Source: Pantoea septica (lineage in GTDB: Bacteria > Pseudomonadota > Gammaproteobacteria > Enterobacterales > Enterobacteriaceae). Taken from it: a stretch of 64,000 bases of DNA. The stretch covers positions 1-64,000 of the forward strand of contig NZ_MLJJ01000015.1 of NCBI RefSeq assembly GCF_002095575.1, written 5' to 3'. Below, in pieces: positions 45,965 through 53,886 of this stretch. The notes beneath the pieces are model-generated. The model did not search any database and was not told where the DNA came from. It saw only the letters and a program-made list of their open reading frames with translations. The first letter of the stretch is position 1; each line of letters opens with the position of its first letter. Position numbers and translations under genes: made by a program.

Positions 45965-47487
45965 TCTCGCTCCTCAATAGTAAAAGCTTTGGCTCGGGCA
46001 GGCAGCAGACGCTTAATCACCAGGCTGTGCAGCAGACAGCAGACTGAAAGGTTAACCAGGCCGATCAAACCCAGCCACAGCAGGTTAAGCCAGCGGTTCT
46101 GGTTCCACTCGATTGGCAGGAAGGTGCAAAGCCAGGCGATTAGCCCTGCAACCGCCCAGATCAGCAGCACGTCGCGCGTCAGCCAGGTAAAGTGAATGCC
46201 CGGCGCGAAACGGCGGTGCACCAGCCATGCCCAGCCGGCCAGATAGAAGACGTTCTGGCCCAGCCACAGCCAGCCGGTGCCCTCCGCACCATAGTGAATC
46301 GCGGCCCAGATATTGAGCGGAACCAGGATCACGGCGAAGCAGGAGAAGCCCTTCAGATGCAGCTTGAGATTGCCGTTGACGTACTGCAGATGGTAAAGCA
46401 GGCCGCAAATCGCCTGCACGCCGCTGCCCAGCGCGTAGAGGCTAAGCACGAACGACATATCCGTCACGACCTGCGTGTTCTGCGTCCAGGCCCAGAGCAG
46501 CGGCGTGGCGAACATCGCGATAGTAATGCTGAGCGGCGCCATAAAGATCGCCACCGCCTGCGTGGTGTAGCGGTAGAGCGTCAGAGATTCGGCATCGCCC
46601 TCTTTGCGCGTTTTAATGCCGGTCATGCGCGGCACGATCGCCTGCATAATCGGGCTGCTGAGCAGGATAATGCCGGTAGCCGCGGTGGCGACGACGGTAA
46701 AGGAGCCGTAGGCGCTCAGCGGCAGGGTTTTCGACAGTACCAGACGGTCGATTTGCGAAATAAAGGTCCAGATTGCACTGGCGAACGCCGCGCTCAGCGC
46801 AAAGCGAATAAAGGGTTTTAACACCGCCTTTAAGTTTTCGTGCTTCTGTTTACGCGCGGCGGCAGGCACCAGCTGATAGGATTTAGCAATCAGGCAGATC
46901 GCTTCCGCTATCGACACCGCCAGCTGCCAGATAAAGAAGCTCAGCACCGGATTGGAGAAGAGCTGAATGATCAGCACCGCGCCGAAGGTGCGCAGCGTGA
47001 CGATGACCAGGTTGACGCCGTTGAGCCATACCTGATGCTCAAAGCCGACAATAACGCTGCGATAGGGGCTGGTACGCCAGCGAATAGCCGCCGTAATCAC
47101 CATGATAGCGACAGCGAGCGTCACGTCCGCTGAAGGCAGATGGCGCGCGTCGAGCCAGTTATGGGCGATCCATGGCGTCGCCAGCCAGCCGATCACCACC
47201 AGAATCACCGTGGAGATAAGAAAGAATTTCGACAGCGCGGAGAAGAGCGCCGGGAACCAGATAAATTCCGCCTGATTGGCGCGATAGCGCGCCGCTTCGC
47301 GCATCAGCGTGGTCGATACGCCGGCGTCGAGCAGCTGGAGCCAGGTTAACAGAATCGAGAAAAAACCCACTAGCCCGTAAGCTTCCATCCCGAGATGTTG
47401 AATATAGAGCGGCACGACCAGAATGCCTGACAGCGTCAGGTATATCTGACCGACATAATTGGCGATCGCGTTACGTTTAATTGACAT
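45961..47487 (-). CDS. Oligosaccharide flippase / polysaccharide biosynthesis membrane protein (MOP superfamily)
   Basis: This 508-residue protein has about 12-14 membrane segments and opens with MSIKRNAIANYVGQIYLTLSGILVVPLYIQHLGMEAYGLVGFF, typical of Wzx-like flippases that move lipid-linked sugars across the inner membrane. The start at 47487 is chosen from this motif; an earlier ATG in frame adds an unrelated Cys-rich stretch. It lies between two family-2 glycosyltransferases on the same strand, which fits surface glycan export. No polymerase (Wzy) or chain-length regulator is present nearby. Confidence 0.85.
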   Translation of the reverse strand: MSIKRNAIANYVGQIYLTLSGILVVPLYIQHLGMEAYGLVGFFSILLTWLQLLDAGVSTTLMREAARYRANQAEFIWFPALFSALSKFFLISTVILVVIGWLATPWIAHNWLDARHLPSADVTLAVAIMVITAAIRWRTSPYRSVIVGFEHQVWLNGVNLVIVTLRTFGAVLIIQLFSNPVLSFFIWQLAVSIAEAICLIAKSYQLVPAAARKQKHENLKAVLKPFIRFALSAAFASAIWTFISQIDRLVLSKTLPLSAYGSFTVVATAATGIILLSSPIMQAIVPRMTGIKTRKEGDAESLTLYRYTTQAVAIFMAPLSITIAMFATPLLWAWTQNTQVVTDMSFVLSLYALGSGVQAICGLLYHLQYVNGNLKLHLKGFSCFAVILVPLNIWAAIHYGAEGTGWLWLGQNVFYLAGWAWLVHRRFAPGIHFTWLTRDVLLIWAVAGLIAWLCTFLPIEWNQNRWLNLLWLGLIGLVNLSVCCLLHSLVIKRLLPARAKAFTIEERE

Positions 47488-47693
47488 AAGTATGATTGTA
47501 TCTGGGCAGTTTTCTCGGAGGCCACAAGCGTGGCACACATCATCAGACCTGCCTACCAGACATAGTCTTAAATTTATCTCTGGCGCTGCGCGCCAGCTTT
47601 AATCTGACCTGCCGCGGGAAAAGTCAGAGGGTGAAATAATATTTATCCGCGGCGAATCGTCCGGTAAGCAGGCATTTCGATGCGAGCGAAAAG

Positions 47694-48674
47694 TCAGGCG
47701 GCTTTTTTCAGCTCTTTTGTAACTTTGTATTTTTGCAGCAGGATAAACATGCGCGGGCGATTAATAAGCAGCCACTCTTTAGCGTTGACCGGCTTAAATT
47801 TGCCGCCCATAAAGCGAATCGCATTATTGACATATTCCGGCACCGGCGTGCCGTTGTAGAGCGACAGATAAATCATCAGGCGAAAAGAGTGCATTAAATA
47901 GGCTTTCTCCAGCTGCGTCTTCAGCGGCGAATGATCTAAATTATGCTTGAGTATGCCGTAGGTCTGCATAAAGGCGTTATAACGCTGCAGGAAATAGTCG
48001 TCGTCTTTGCGACTGTTGGTGAGCGAGCCGCTGCGTACGCGCTGGCGATAGTAAACGTGCTGGCTTACCCAGGCATGCGTGGCGTGAACGAATACCGACA
48101 GCGTAAATTTATGATCTTCATGTACCCGGTCGACAAAACGCAGGCCGTGCTGCGTAATCAGGCTTCTTTTCACCGCGTAGTTCCAGGCGGCGGAGGTATA
48201 GGAGCCATTATTCAACAGGCGCGACAAAACCTGCTGCGGCGACTGCAGACCGAATTGGTCGTGGCGCACTTTAGGACGGGTCTGATTTTCCCGGCCATCT
48301 TCGAACATCTGCGAATTAAAGCAAAAGAGATCAATCTCAGGGTGCGCAGCGGTAACCTGCTGCAGCTCTGCTACGAAGCCTTCCGGCACGATATCGTCCG
48401 GGTCGCAGAAGAAGACAAACTCCCCTTGCGCGGCGTCGATGCCGGTATCGCGCGCTTTGCCCGCGCCGCCGTTGGGCGTGGTAATAACGCGAACCTGCGG
48501 CTGGTGACCATATTTCTGCTCTACCAGCGCCAGGGTGCCATCGGTTGAGCTGTCGTTAACAATGATAATTTCTGTCGGCGCGTCAATCTGACGCAACAAG
48601 GAGTCGACACATTCGACTATATATTTCTCCACGTTATACGTGGGAATAATGACTGATAGCAGCGTCTTTGCCAT
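47694..48674 (-). CDS. Family 2 glycosyltransferase (GT-A fold)
   Basis: The 326-residue protein has LLSVIIPTYNVEKYIVECVDSLLRQ, IIIVNDSSTDGT and ARDTGIDAAQGEFVFFCDPDDIVP, giving the DPDD metal site of GT2 enzymes. It is distinct from the other glycosyltransferase in this group and lies 206 bases upstream of the flippase, so it may have its own promoter. The ATG at 48674 is chosen because it places the SVIIPTYN strand at residue 6, the family norm. Target sugar unknown. Confidence 0.85.
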   Translation of the reverse strand: MAKTLLSVIIPTYNVEKYIVECVDSLLRQIDAPTEIIIVNDSSTDGTLALVEQKYGHQPQVRVITTPNGGAGKARDTGIDAAQGEFVFFCDPDDIVPEGFVAELQQVTAAHPEIDLFCFNSQMFEDGRENQTRPKVRHDQFGLQSPQQVLSRLLNNGSYTSAAWNYAVKRSLITQHGLRFVDRVHEDHKFTLSVFVHATHAWVSQHVYYRQRVRSGSLTNSRKDDDYFLQRYNAFMQTYGILKHNLDHSPLKTQLEKAYLMHSFRLMIYLSLYNGTPVPEYVNNAIRFMGGKFKPVNAKEWLLINRPRMFILLQKYKVTKELKKAA

Positions 48675-49438
48675 ACATCTTTCTCTGGGTCGATTAAAAG
48701 AAAAGGCACGAGCGTTACACAAATATTAAGGTTGTGTTAAAGCATGGCGCAGAAAGAATTAAACGAGACCTAAGCAGTAAGTCTCTCGTGGTGGAATAGT
48801 ATAGGCAGAAGCTTTTTTCTATTAACAGGGCCAGCGATTTATTCAGACTCGCGCTCAGCGCGTAATCTATCACGCCAGGTAAAGTGTCAGAGGCAAAGCG
48901 TGGTTTTTGCTTAACATCATGTAACTTTTCTGGCTAAACCCTCAGCGCTTTTAGAAGAGAAAAAGGTCACAAAGCGTTTCAGTCTGATAGCTTTATTATC
49001 ACTTAGCGAAAGTTGCCTCTCCCCGGCGCCGGTTATCGGCATGGCGATATTCCGATAATAGCGCCTGCGATCCCCTGACAGAGGCGGCATGATTAGCTCT
49101 CCCGCCTTTATGCCGCGTAAAAGGGGTTGCAGCAAATAAATAACTCTGCGCGCAGGTCTGATTAATAAGTCTGCGGCAGAGAATTCGCAGATACTTTTGC
49201 TGCTATTTGTTAAGTCGGCATAAACAATGCCTCTGGATCTGTGCCAGCCTTTTAGGATTATTCGGAACTCTGTGCTGCCGCTTCCGGCGAGGCTTTCATT
49301 AATAACGCTGTGCGTTTTGCGCTTTTCGCCTTTCGATTGCCGGATAAATCATTTAAGCCCTCCCCCCCTCTCTGTCAGGATGTGAGCATCAGTTCTCAAC
49401 AATAGCTAATCAATAACTTTCAGTTATAAGGAGTAACG
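48675..49438. other. 764-bp gene-free region between the glycosyltransferase group and ssuE
   Basis: No frame here looks coding. A 72-codon minus-strand frame (48917-49135) has no motif and no good ribosome-binding site. I see no ops or JUMPstart element for RfaH. The two divergent promoters must lie in it. The right end carries TTATAAGGAG before ssuE. The rest may be the remains of replaced DNA or hold an unrecognised RNA. Confidence 0.5.
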
Positions 49439-49990
49439 ATGCGAGTTATTACGCTAGCTGGCAGCCCGCGTTTCCCGTCACGTTCGACCTCGCTGCTTAC
49501 CCTGTGCCAGCGCGCGCTGGAAGCGCGCGGCGTTGAGGTGATCCCCTGGAATATCCAGAACTTTCAGCCAGACGATCTCATTAACGCGCGTTTCGATGCC
49601 CCGGCGCTGCTGGCGCTGCGCGAAGATTTGCTTGCCGCCGACGGCGTGATCGTCGCCACGCCGGTCTATAAGGCTTCTTTCTCAGGCGCGCTGAAAACCC
49701 TGCTCGATCTGCTGCCCGAACGCGCCCTGGAGCACAAAGTGGTGTTGCCGTTGGCCAGCGGCGGCAGCGTGGCCCATATGCTCGCGGTCGATTACGCCCT
49801 GAAACCGGTGCTGAACGCGCTAAAGGCGCAGGAGATCCTGCACGGTGTGTTTGCCGAAGATCATCAGATTACCCACTACGATCGCCAGCCCGAGCTGCAG
49901 GCGGCGCTGGCGCGCCGACTGGATGAGGCGGTTGAGGCGTTCTGGCTGGCGCTGACCCGCCATCACAAACCTCTGGCACAGGCTGTTTAA
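49439..49990 (+). CDS. ssuE: NAD(P)H-dependent FMN reductase SsuE
   Basis: SsuE supplies reduced FMN to the SsuD monooxygenase. The 183-residue flavodoxin-like protein has the start LAGSPRFPSRSTSLL (FMN phosphate loop), TPVYKASFSGALKTLLDLLPERAL and LPLASGGSVAHMLAVDYALKPVL. AAGGAG lies 7 bases before the ATG. First gene of ssuEADCB, an operon that in E. coli is induced by sulfate starvation through CysB and Cbl; no specific binding site was mapped here. Confidence 0.95.
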   Translation: MRVITLAGSPRFPSRSTSLLTLCQRALEARGVEVIPWNIQNFQPDDLINARFDAPALLALREDLLAADGVIVATPVYKASFSGALKTLLDLLPERALEHKVVLPLASGGSVAHMLAVDYALKPVLNALKAQEILHGVFAEDHQITHYDRQPELQAALARRLDEAVEAFWLALTRHHKPLAQAV

Positions 49991-50004
49991 AGGAAGAAAC
50001 CGAC

Positions 50005-50952
50005 ATGAAGAGCATCACCGGCTGGCTACTCGCCGCACTTGCCATGTTAAGCCTGCAAACGCAGGCGGCGGAGGCGCCCGCGCAGATTCGCATCGGCTAC
50101 CAGAAAGGTTCCGTCAGCATGGTGCTGGCCAAATCGCACCGGCTACTGGAGCAGCGCTTCCCCGACACCAAAATTCAGTGGATCGAATTTCCCGCCGGTC
50201 CGCAGATGCTGGAGGCGCTAAACGTCGACAGCATCGACCTCGGCAGCACCGGCGATATACCGCCGCTGTTCGCCCAGGCGGCGGGCGCCGATCTGCTTTA
50301 CGTCGGCTCGGAGCCGCCTAAGCCGCAGGCTGAAGTGATTCTGGTGGCAAAGAACAGCCCGCTGAAAAGCGTCGCCGACCTGAAAGGCAAGAAAGTCGCC
50401 TTTCAGAAAGGCTCCAGCTCGCACAACCTGCTGCTGCGCGCCCTGCAGCGTGAAGGGTTGAGCTTTAAGGATATTCAGCCGATCTATCTGACGCCCGCCG
50501 ACGCGCGCGCCGCCTTCCAGCAGGGCGACGTGGACGCCTGGGCGATCTGGGATCCTTACTATTCCGCCGCGCTGCAGCAGGGCAACGTGCGCGTGCTGGC
50601 CGACGGCAGCCAGCTCAATCTTACCGGCTCATTCTACCTGGCGACGCGCAAGTTCGCCGAGCAGAACGGCGCCTTCGTTCAACAGATGCTGGATACCTTT
50701 AGCCAGGCGGATGCGCTGACGCTCAGCCAGCGCGATCGGAGCATCGATCTGCTCGCCGCCGCGATGGGCCTGCCGAAGCCGGTTATCGCCAGCTATCTCG
50801 ATCACCGTCCGCCGACCCGTATTTCGCCGGTCAGCGCGCAAACCGCAGCGGCGCAGCAGCATACCGCCGATCTGTTCTATTCCAGCCACCTGGTGCCGGT
50901 CAAACTGACGATCGCCGATCGCATCTGGCATCCCAGCGCCCAACTTCAGTAA
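50005..50952 (+). CDS. ssuA: Periplasmic aliphatic sulfonate-binding protein SsuA
   Basis: SsuA captures alkanesulfonates for the SsuBC transporter. The 315-residue precursor has a signal peptide ending near LQTQAAEA, then [65 protein letters not shown] and [21 protein letters not shown], as in family SBP_bac_3/NMT1. It lies 14 bases after ssuE and 10 before ssuD. Confidence 0.95.
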   Translation: MKSITGWLLAALAMLSLQTQAAEAPAQIRIGYQKGSVSMVLAKSHRLLEQRFPDTKIQWIEFPAGPQMLEALNVDSIDLGSTGDIPPLFAQAAGADLLYVGSEPPKPQAEVILVAKNSPLKSVADLKGKKVAFQKGSSSHNLLLRALQREGLSFKDIQPIYLTPADARAAFQQGDVDAWAIWDPYYSAALQQGNVRVLADGSQLNLTGSFYLATRKFAEQNGAFVQQMLDTFSQADALTLSQRDRSIDLLAAAMGLPKPVIASYLDHRPPTRISPVSAQTAAAQQHTADLFYSSHLVPVKLTIADRIWHPSAQLQ

Positions 50953-50962
50953 GGAGCGAATA

Positions 50963-52108
50963 ATGAGCTTATCCGTATTCTGGTTTCTTCCGACGCACGG
51001 CGACGGACACTATCTCGGCACCTCGGAAGGGGCGCGCCCGGTCGACCACGCCTACCTGCAGCAGATCGCGCAGGCCGCAGACCGCATGGGCTTCGGCGGC
51101 GTTCTCATCCCGACCGGCCGTTCGTGCGAAGACGCCTGGCTGGTCGCCGCCTCGCTGATCCCGGTAACGCAGCGCCTGCGTTTTCTGGTGGCGCTGCGCC
51201 CCGGCGTTATTTCGCCGACCCAGGCGGCGCGCCAGGCCGCGACGCTGGATCGTCTTTCTAACGGCCGCGCGCTGTTTAATCTGGTGACCGGCGGCGATCC
51301 CGAAGAACTGGCGGGCGACGGCGTGTTTCTCGATCACCACGAGCGCTATGTCGAGTCGGCGGAGTTCACCCGCGTCTGGCGTCGCGTGCTGGAGGGCGAA
51401 ACGGTCGATTACGCCGGCAAATATGTCAAGGTGCGCGGCGCGCGTCTGCTGTTCGACCCGGTGCAGCAGCCGCGTCCGCCGCTCTGGTTCGGCGGCTCTT
51501 CTGAACCCGCGCAGGATCTGGCCGCTGAGCAGGTCGACGTCTACCTCACCTGGGGCGAGCCGCCGGCGCTGGTGAAAGAGAAGATTGAACAGGTGCGCGC
51601 CAAAGCGGCGGCGCAGGGACGCAAGGTGCGCTTCGGCATTCGTCTGCACGTCATCGTTCGCGAAAGCAATGATGAAGCCTGGCGCGCCGCCGATCGTCTG
51701 ATCGCCCATCTCGACGACGACACCATTGCAAAGGCGCAGGCCGCATTCGCCCGCACCGACTCGGTAGGCCAGCAGCGCATGGCAGCGCTGCACAGCGGGC
51801 GCCGCGACCAGCTGGAAATCAGCCCGAACCTGTGGGCGGGCGTCGGTCTGGTGCGCGGCGGCGCCGGCACCGCGCTGGTGGGCGACGGCCCGACCGTGGC
51901 CGCGCGCATGCAGGAGTACGCCGACCTCGGCATTGAGACCTTTATTCTTTCCGGCTATCCGCATCTGGAAGAGGCGTATCGCGTCGGCGAGCTGCTCTTC
52001 CCGCATCTCGACCTGGAGGTGCCGCAGATCCCGCAACCGCGCGACGTGCAGGCATTCGGCGAAACCGTCGCCAACGATTTCCGTCCGCAAAAAGTGTCGC
52101 AGAGCTGA
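50963..52108 (+). CDS. ssuD: FMNH2-dependent alkanesulfonate monooxygenase SsuD
   Basis: SsuD splits C1-C14 alkanesulfonates to aldehyde and sulfite using FMNH2 and oxygen. The 381-residue luciferase-family protein begins [19 protein letters not shown] and has [23 protein letters not shown], where the Cys corresponds to the conserved active-site Cys, and [27 protein letters not shown]. It resembles RutA in mechanism, so this window has two FMNH2-oxygenase systems, each with its own reductase. Confidence 0.96.
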   Translation: MSLSVFWFLPTHGDGHYLGTSEGARPVDHAYLQQIAQAADRMGFGGVLIPTGRSCEDAWLVAASLIPVTQRLRFLVALRPGVISPTQAARQAATLDRLSNGRALFNLVTGGDPEELAGDGVFLDHHERYVESAEFTRVWRRVLEGETVDYAGKYVKVRGARLLFDPVQQPRPPLWFGGSSEPAQDLAAEQVDVYLTWGEPPALVKEKIEQVRAKAAAQGRKVRFGIRLHVIVRESNDEAWRAADRLIAHLDDDTIAKAQAAFARTDSVGQQRMAALHSGRRDQLEISPNLWAGVGLVRGGAGTALVGDGPTVAARMQEYADLGIETFILSGYPHLEEAYRVGELLFPHLDLEVPQIPQPRDVQAFGETVANDFRPQKVSQS

Positions 52109-52118
52109 GAGAGAGATC

Positions 52119-52910
52119 ATGGCGAAAACCACTAAACGCATTACCAACCAGCTGGTGCCCTGGATTTTCCCGGCGCTGCTGGTGGCGATCTGGCAAATTG
52201 CCTCCCAGACCGGGCTGCTGTCGACGCGCATTCTGCCCTCGCCGGAAAATATCGTCATTACCTTCTGGCATCTGGCCGCCAGCGGCGAGCTGTGGCAGCA
52301 CCTCGCCATCAGCGGCTGGCGCGCGCTGATCGGCTTTAGCATCGGCGGCTCCATCGGGCTGATGCTGGGGCTGATCACCGGCACCTCGCGCCTTGGCGAG
52401 CGCCTGCTCGATACCTCGGTGCAGATGCTGCGCAACGTGCCGCATCTGGCGCTGATCCCGCTGGTGATCCTCTGGTTCGGCATCGACGAAGCGGCGAAGA
52501 TTTTTCTGGTGGCGCTCGGCACGCTGTTTCCCATCTACCTCAATACCTACCACGGCATTCGCAATATCGATCGCGGCCTGGTGGAGATGGCGCGCAGCTA
52601 CGGCCTTTCGGGCTGGAGCCTGTTTATTCAGGTGATCCTGCCCGGCGCCCTGCCCTCGATTATGGTCGGCGTGCGTTTCGCGCTCGGCCTGATGTGGCTG
52701 ACGCTGATCGTCGCCGAGACCATTTCCGCCAATTCGGGCATCGGCTATCTGGCGATGAACGCGCGTGAATTTCTGCAAACCGACGTGGTGGTGGTGGCGA
52801 TTATTCTTTACGCCCTGCTCGGCAAACTGGCGGATGTCGCCGCCCTGCTGCTGGAGCGCATCTGGCTGCGCTGGCATCCAGCCTGGCAACTGAAGGAGGA
52901 GAACGCATGA
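52119..52910 (+). CDS. ssuC: Aliphatic sulfonate ABC transporter permease SsuC
   Basis: The 263-residue inner-membrane permease has six membrane segments and the EAA loop ([31 protein letters not shown]) that contacts the ATPase. The ATG at 52119 ([21 protein letters not shown]) follows GAGAGAG; longer frames overlap ssuD and are rejected. Its TGA overlaps the ssuB ATG by 4 bases. Confidence 0.94.
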   Translation: MAKTTKRITNQLVPWIFPALLVAIWQIASQTGLLSTRILPSPENIVITFWHLAASGELWQHLAISGWRALIGFSIGGSIGLMLGLITGTSRLGERLLDTSVQMLRNVPHLALIPLVILWFGIDEAAKIFLVALGTLFPIYLNTYHGIRNIDRGLVEMARSYGLSGWSLFIQVILPGALPSIMVGVRFALGLMWLTLIVAETISANSGIGYLAMNAREFLQTDVVVVAIILYALLGKLADVAALLLERIWLRWHPAWQLKEENA

Positions 52911-53695
52911 GCACTTCACTCTCTCCGGCGCGGCTCAACGCCGGCACGCCGGTCGGCGTCAACGGCGTCAGCAAGCAGTACGGCAGCCGCACCATCCTGA
53001 ATCATATCGATCTGCATATTCCTTCCGGCCAGTTTGTCGCGGTGGTCGGCCGCAGCGGCTGCGGCAAGAGCACGCTGCTGCGCCTGCTGGCGGGGCTGGA
53101 GCAGACCACGCAGGGCGAGCTGTTGGCGGGCAACGCGCCGCTGCACACCGCGCGCGAAGATACCCGTCTGATGTTTCAGGACGCGCGTTTGCTGCCGTGG
53201 AAGCGGGTTATCGATAATGTCGGTCTCGGCCTGAAGGGTCGCGAGTGGCGCAGCGCGGCGCTCGAGGCGCTGGAGGCGGTGGGGCTGGCGGAGCGCGCCC
53301 ATGAGTGGCCCGCTGCGCTCTCCGGCGGACAAAAGCAGCGCGTGGCGCTGGCGCGCGCGCTGATCCACCGTCCGGGTCTGCTGCTGCTCGACGAGCCGCT
53401 CGGCGCGCTTGACGCGCTGACGCGTATTGAAATGCAGGGGCTGATAGAGTCGTTATGGCAGCAGCACCATTTTACCGTACTGCTGGTTACGCATGACGTC
53501 AGCGAGGCCGTCGCGATGGCGGATCGCGTGCTGCTGATCGAAGAGGGTCAGATTGGGCTCGATTTGCTGGTGGATTTGCCGCGTCCGCGCCGTCGCGGGT
53601 CGGTCAGGCTGGCGGAGCTGGAGGCGGAGGTGCTGGATCGCGTGATGCGCCGCAGCGAAAGCGAGCAGCCGGCGCGCTACGCCCACCAGCGCTAA
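52907..53695 (+). CDS. ssuB: Aliphatic sulfonate ABC transporter ATPase SsuB
   Basis: SsuB powers SsuABC uptake. The 262-residue protein has Walker [19 protein letters not shown]-loop [13 protein letters not shown], signature [15 protein letters not shown], Walker [17 protein letters not shown] and the switch His in [14 protein letters not shown]. It is the last gene of the operon, and a large inverted-repeat element follows 30 bases on. Confidence 0.96.
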   Translation: MSTSLSPARLNAGTPVGVNGVSKQYGSRTILNHIDLHIPSGQFVAVVGRSGCGKSTLLRLLAGLEQTTQGELLAGNAPLHTAREDTRLMFQDARLLPWKRVIDNVGLGLKGREWRSAALEALEAVGLAERAHEWPAALSGGQKQRVALARALIHRPGLLLLDEPLGALDALTRIEMQGLIESLWQQHHFTVLLVTHDVSEAVAMADRVLLIEEGQIGLDLLVDLPRPRRRGSVRLAELEAEVLDRVMRRSESEQPARYAHQR

Positions 53696-53725
53696 AAAGA
53701 GTTGGTAACACCGGGATCAGATGAC

Positions 53726-53836
53726 AACGCGGGTAGCAGGGACCGATCGCAAAGTCGCTCAAGGCATCCTTGCGCGCTCGTCCCGCGACATCCCTGTCGC
53801 GGGACGCTTTGCTCTCCGGTCTCTGCTACCCGCGTT
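53726..53836. repeat. Cloverleaf-like intergenic inverted-repeat element
   Basis: The outer arms, 20 bases each (53726-53745 and 53817-53836), pair with a single mismatch (core GCGGGTAGCAGGGACCG). They enclose two smaller hairpins: CAAGG/CCTTG (53760-53772) and a perfect 10-bp stem GTCCCGCGAC/GTCGCGGGAC with loop ATCCCT (53780-53805). It lies between convergent ssuB and pepN, codes for nothing, and has the build of a REP/MITE-type mobile repeat. Confidence 0.75.
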
Positions 53837-53857
53837 TTATACTTTTCTGCGGCCTGT

Positions 53858-53880
53858 AAGGCGGGAATATTTCCCGCCTT
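53858..53880. terminator. Bidirectional hairpin between ssuB and pepN
   Basis: AAGGCGGGAA and TTCCCGCCTT form a perfect 10-bp stem with loop TAT, 7 bases from the pepN stop. A/T ends of the stem give short runs in both directions. Confidence 0.7.
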
Positions 53881-53886
53881 TGCCAT

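Noticed and set aside
48917-49135. 72-codon minus-strand frame in the gap before ssuE
   Set aside because: No ribosome-binding site, no motif, and composition like the surrounding non-coding DNA.
49261-49330. Possible RfaH ops/JUMPstart element for the glycosyltransferase group
   Set aside because: No GGCGGTAGC-type core was found on either strand upstream of the group.
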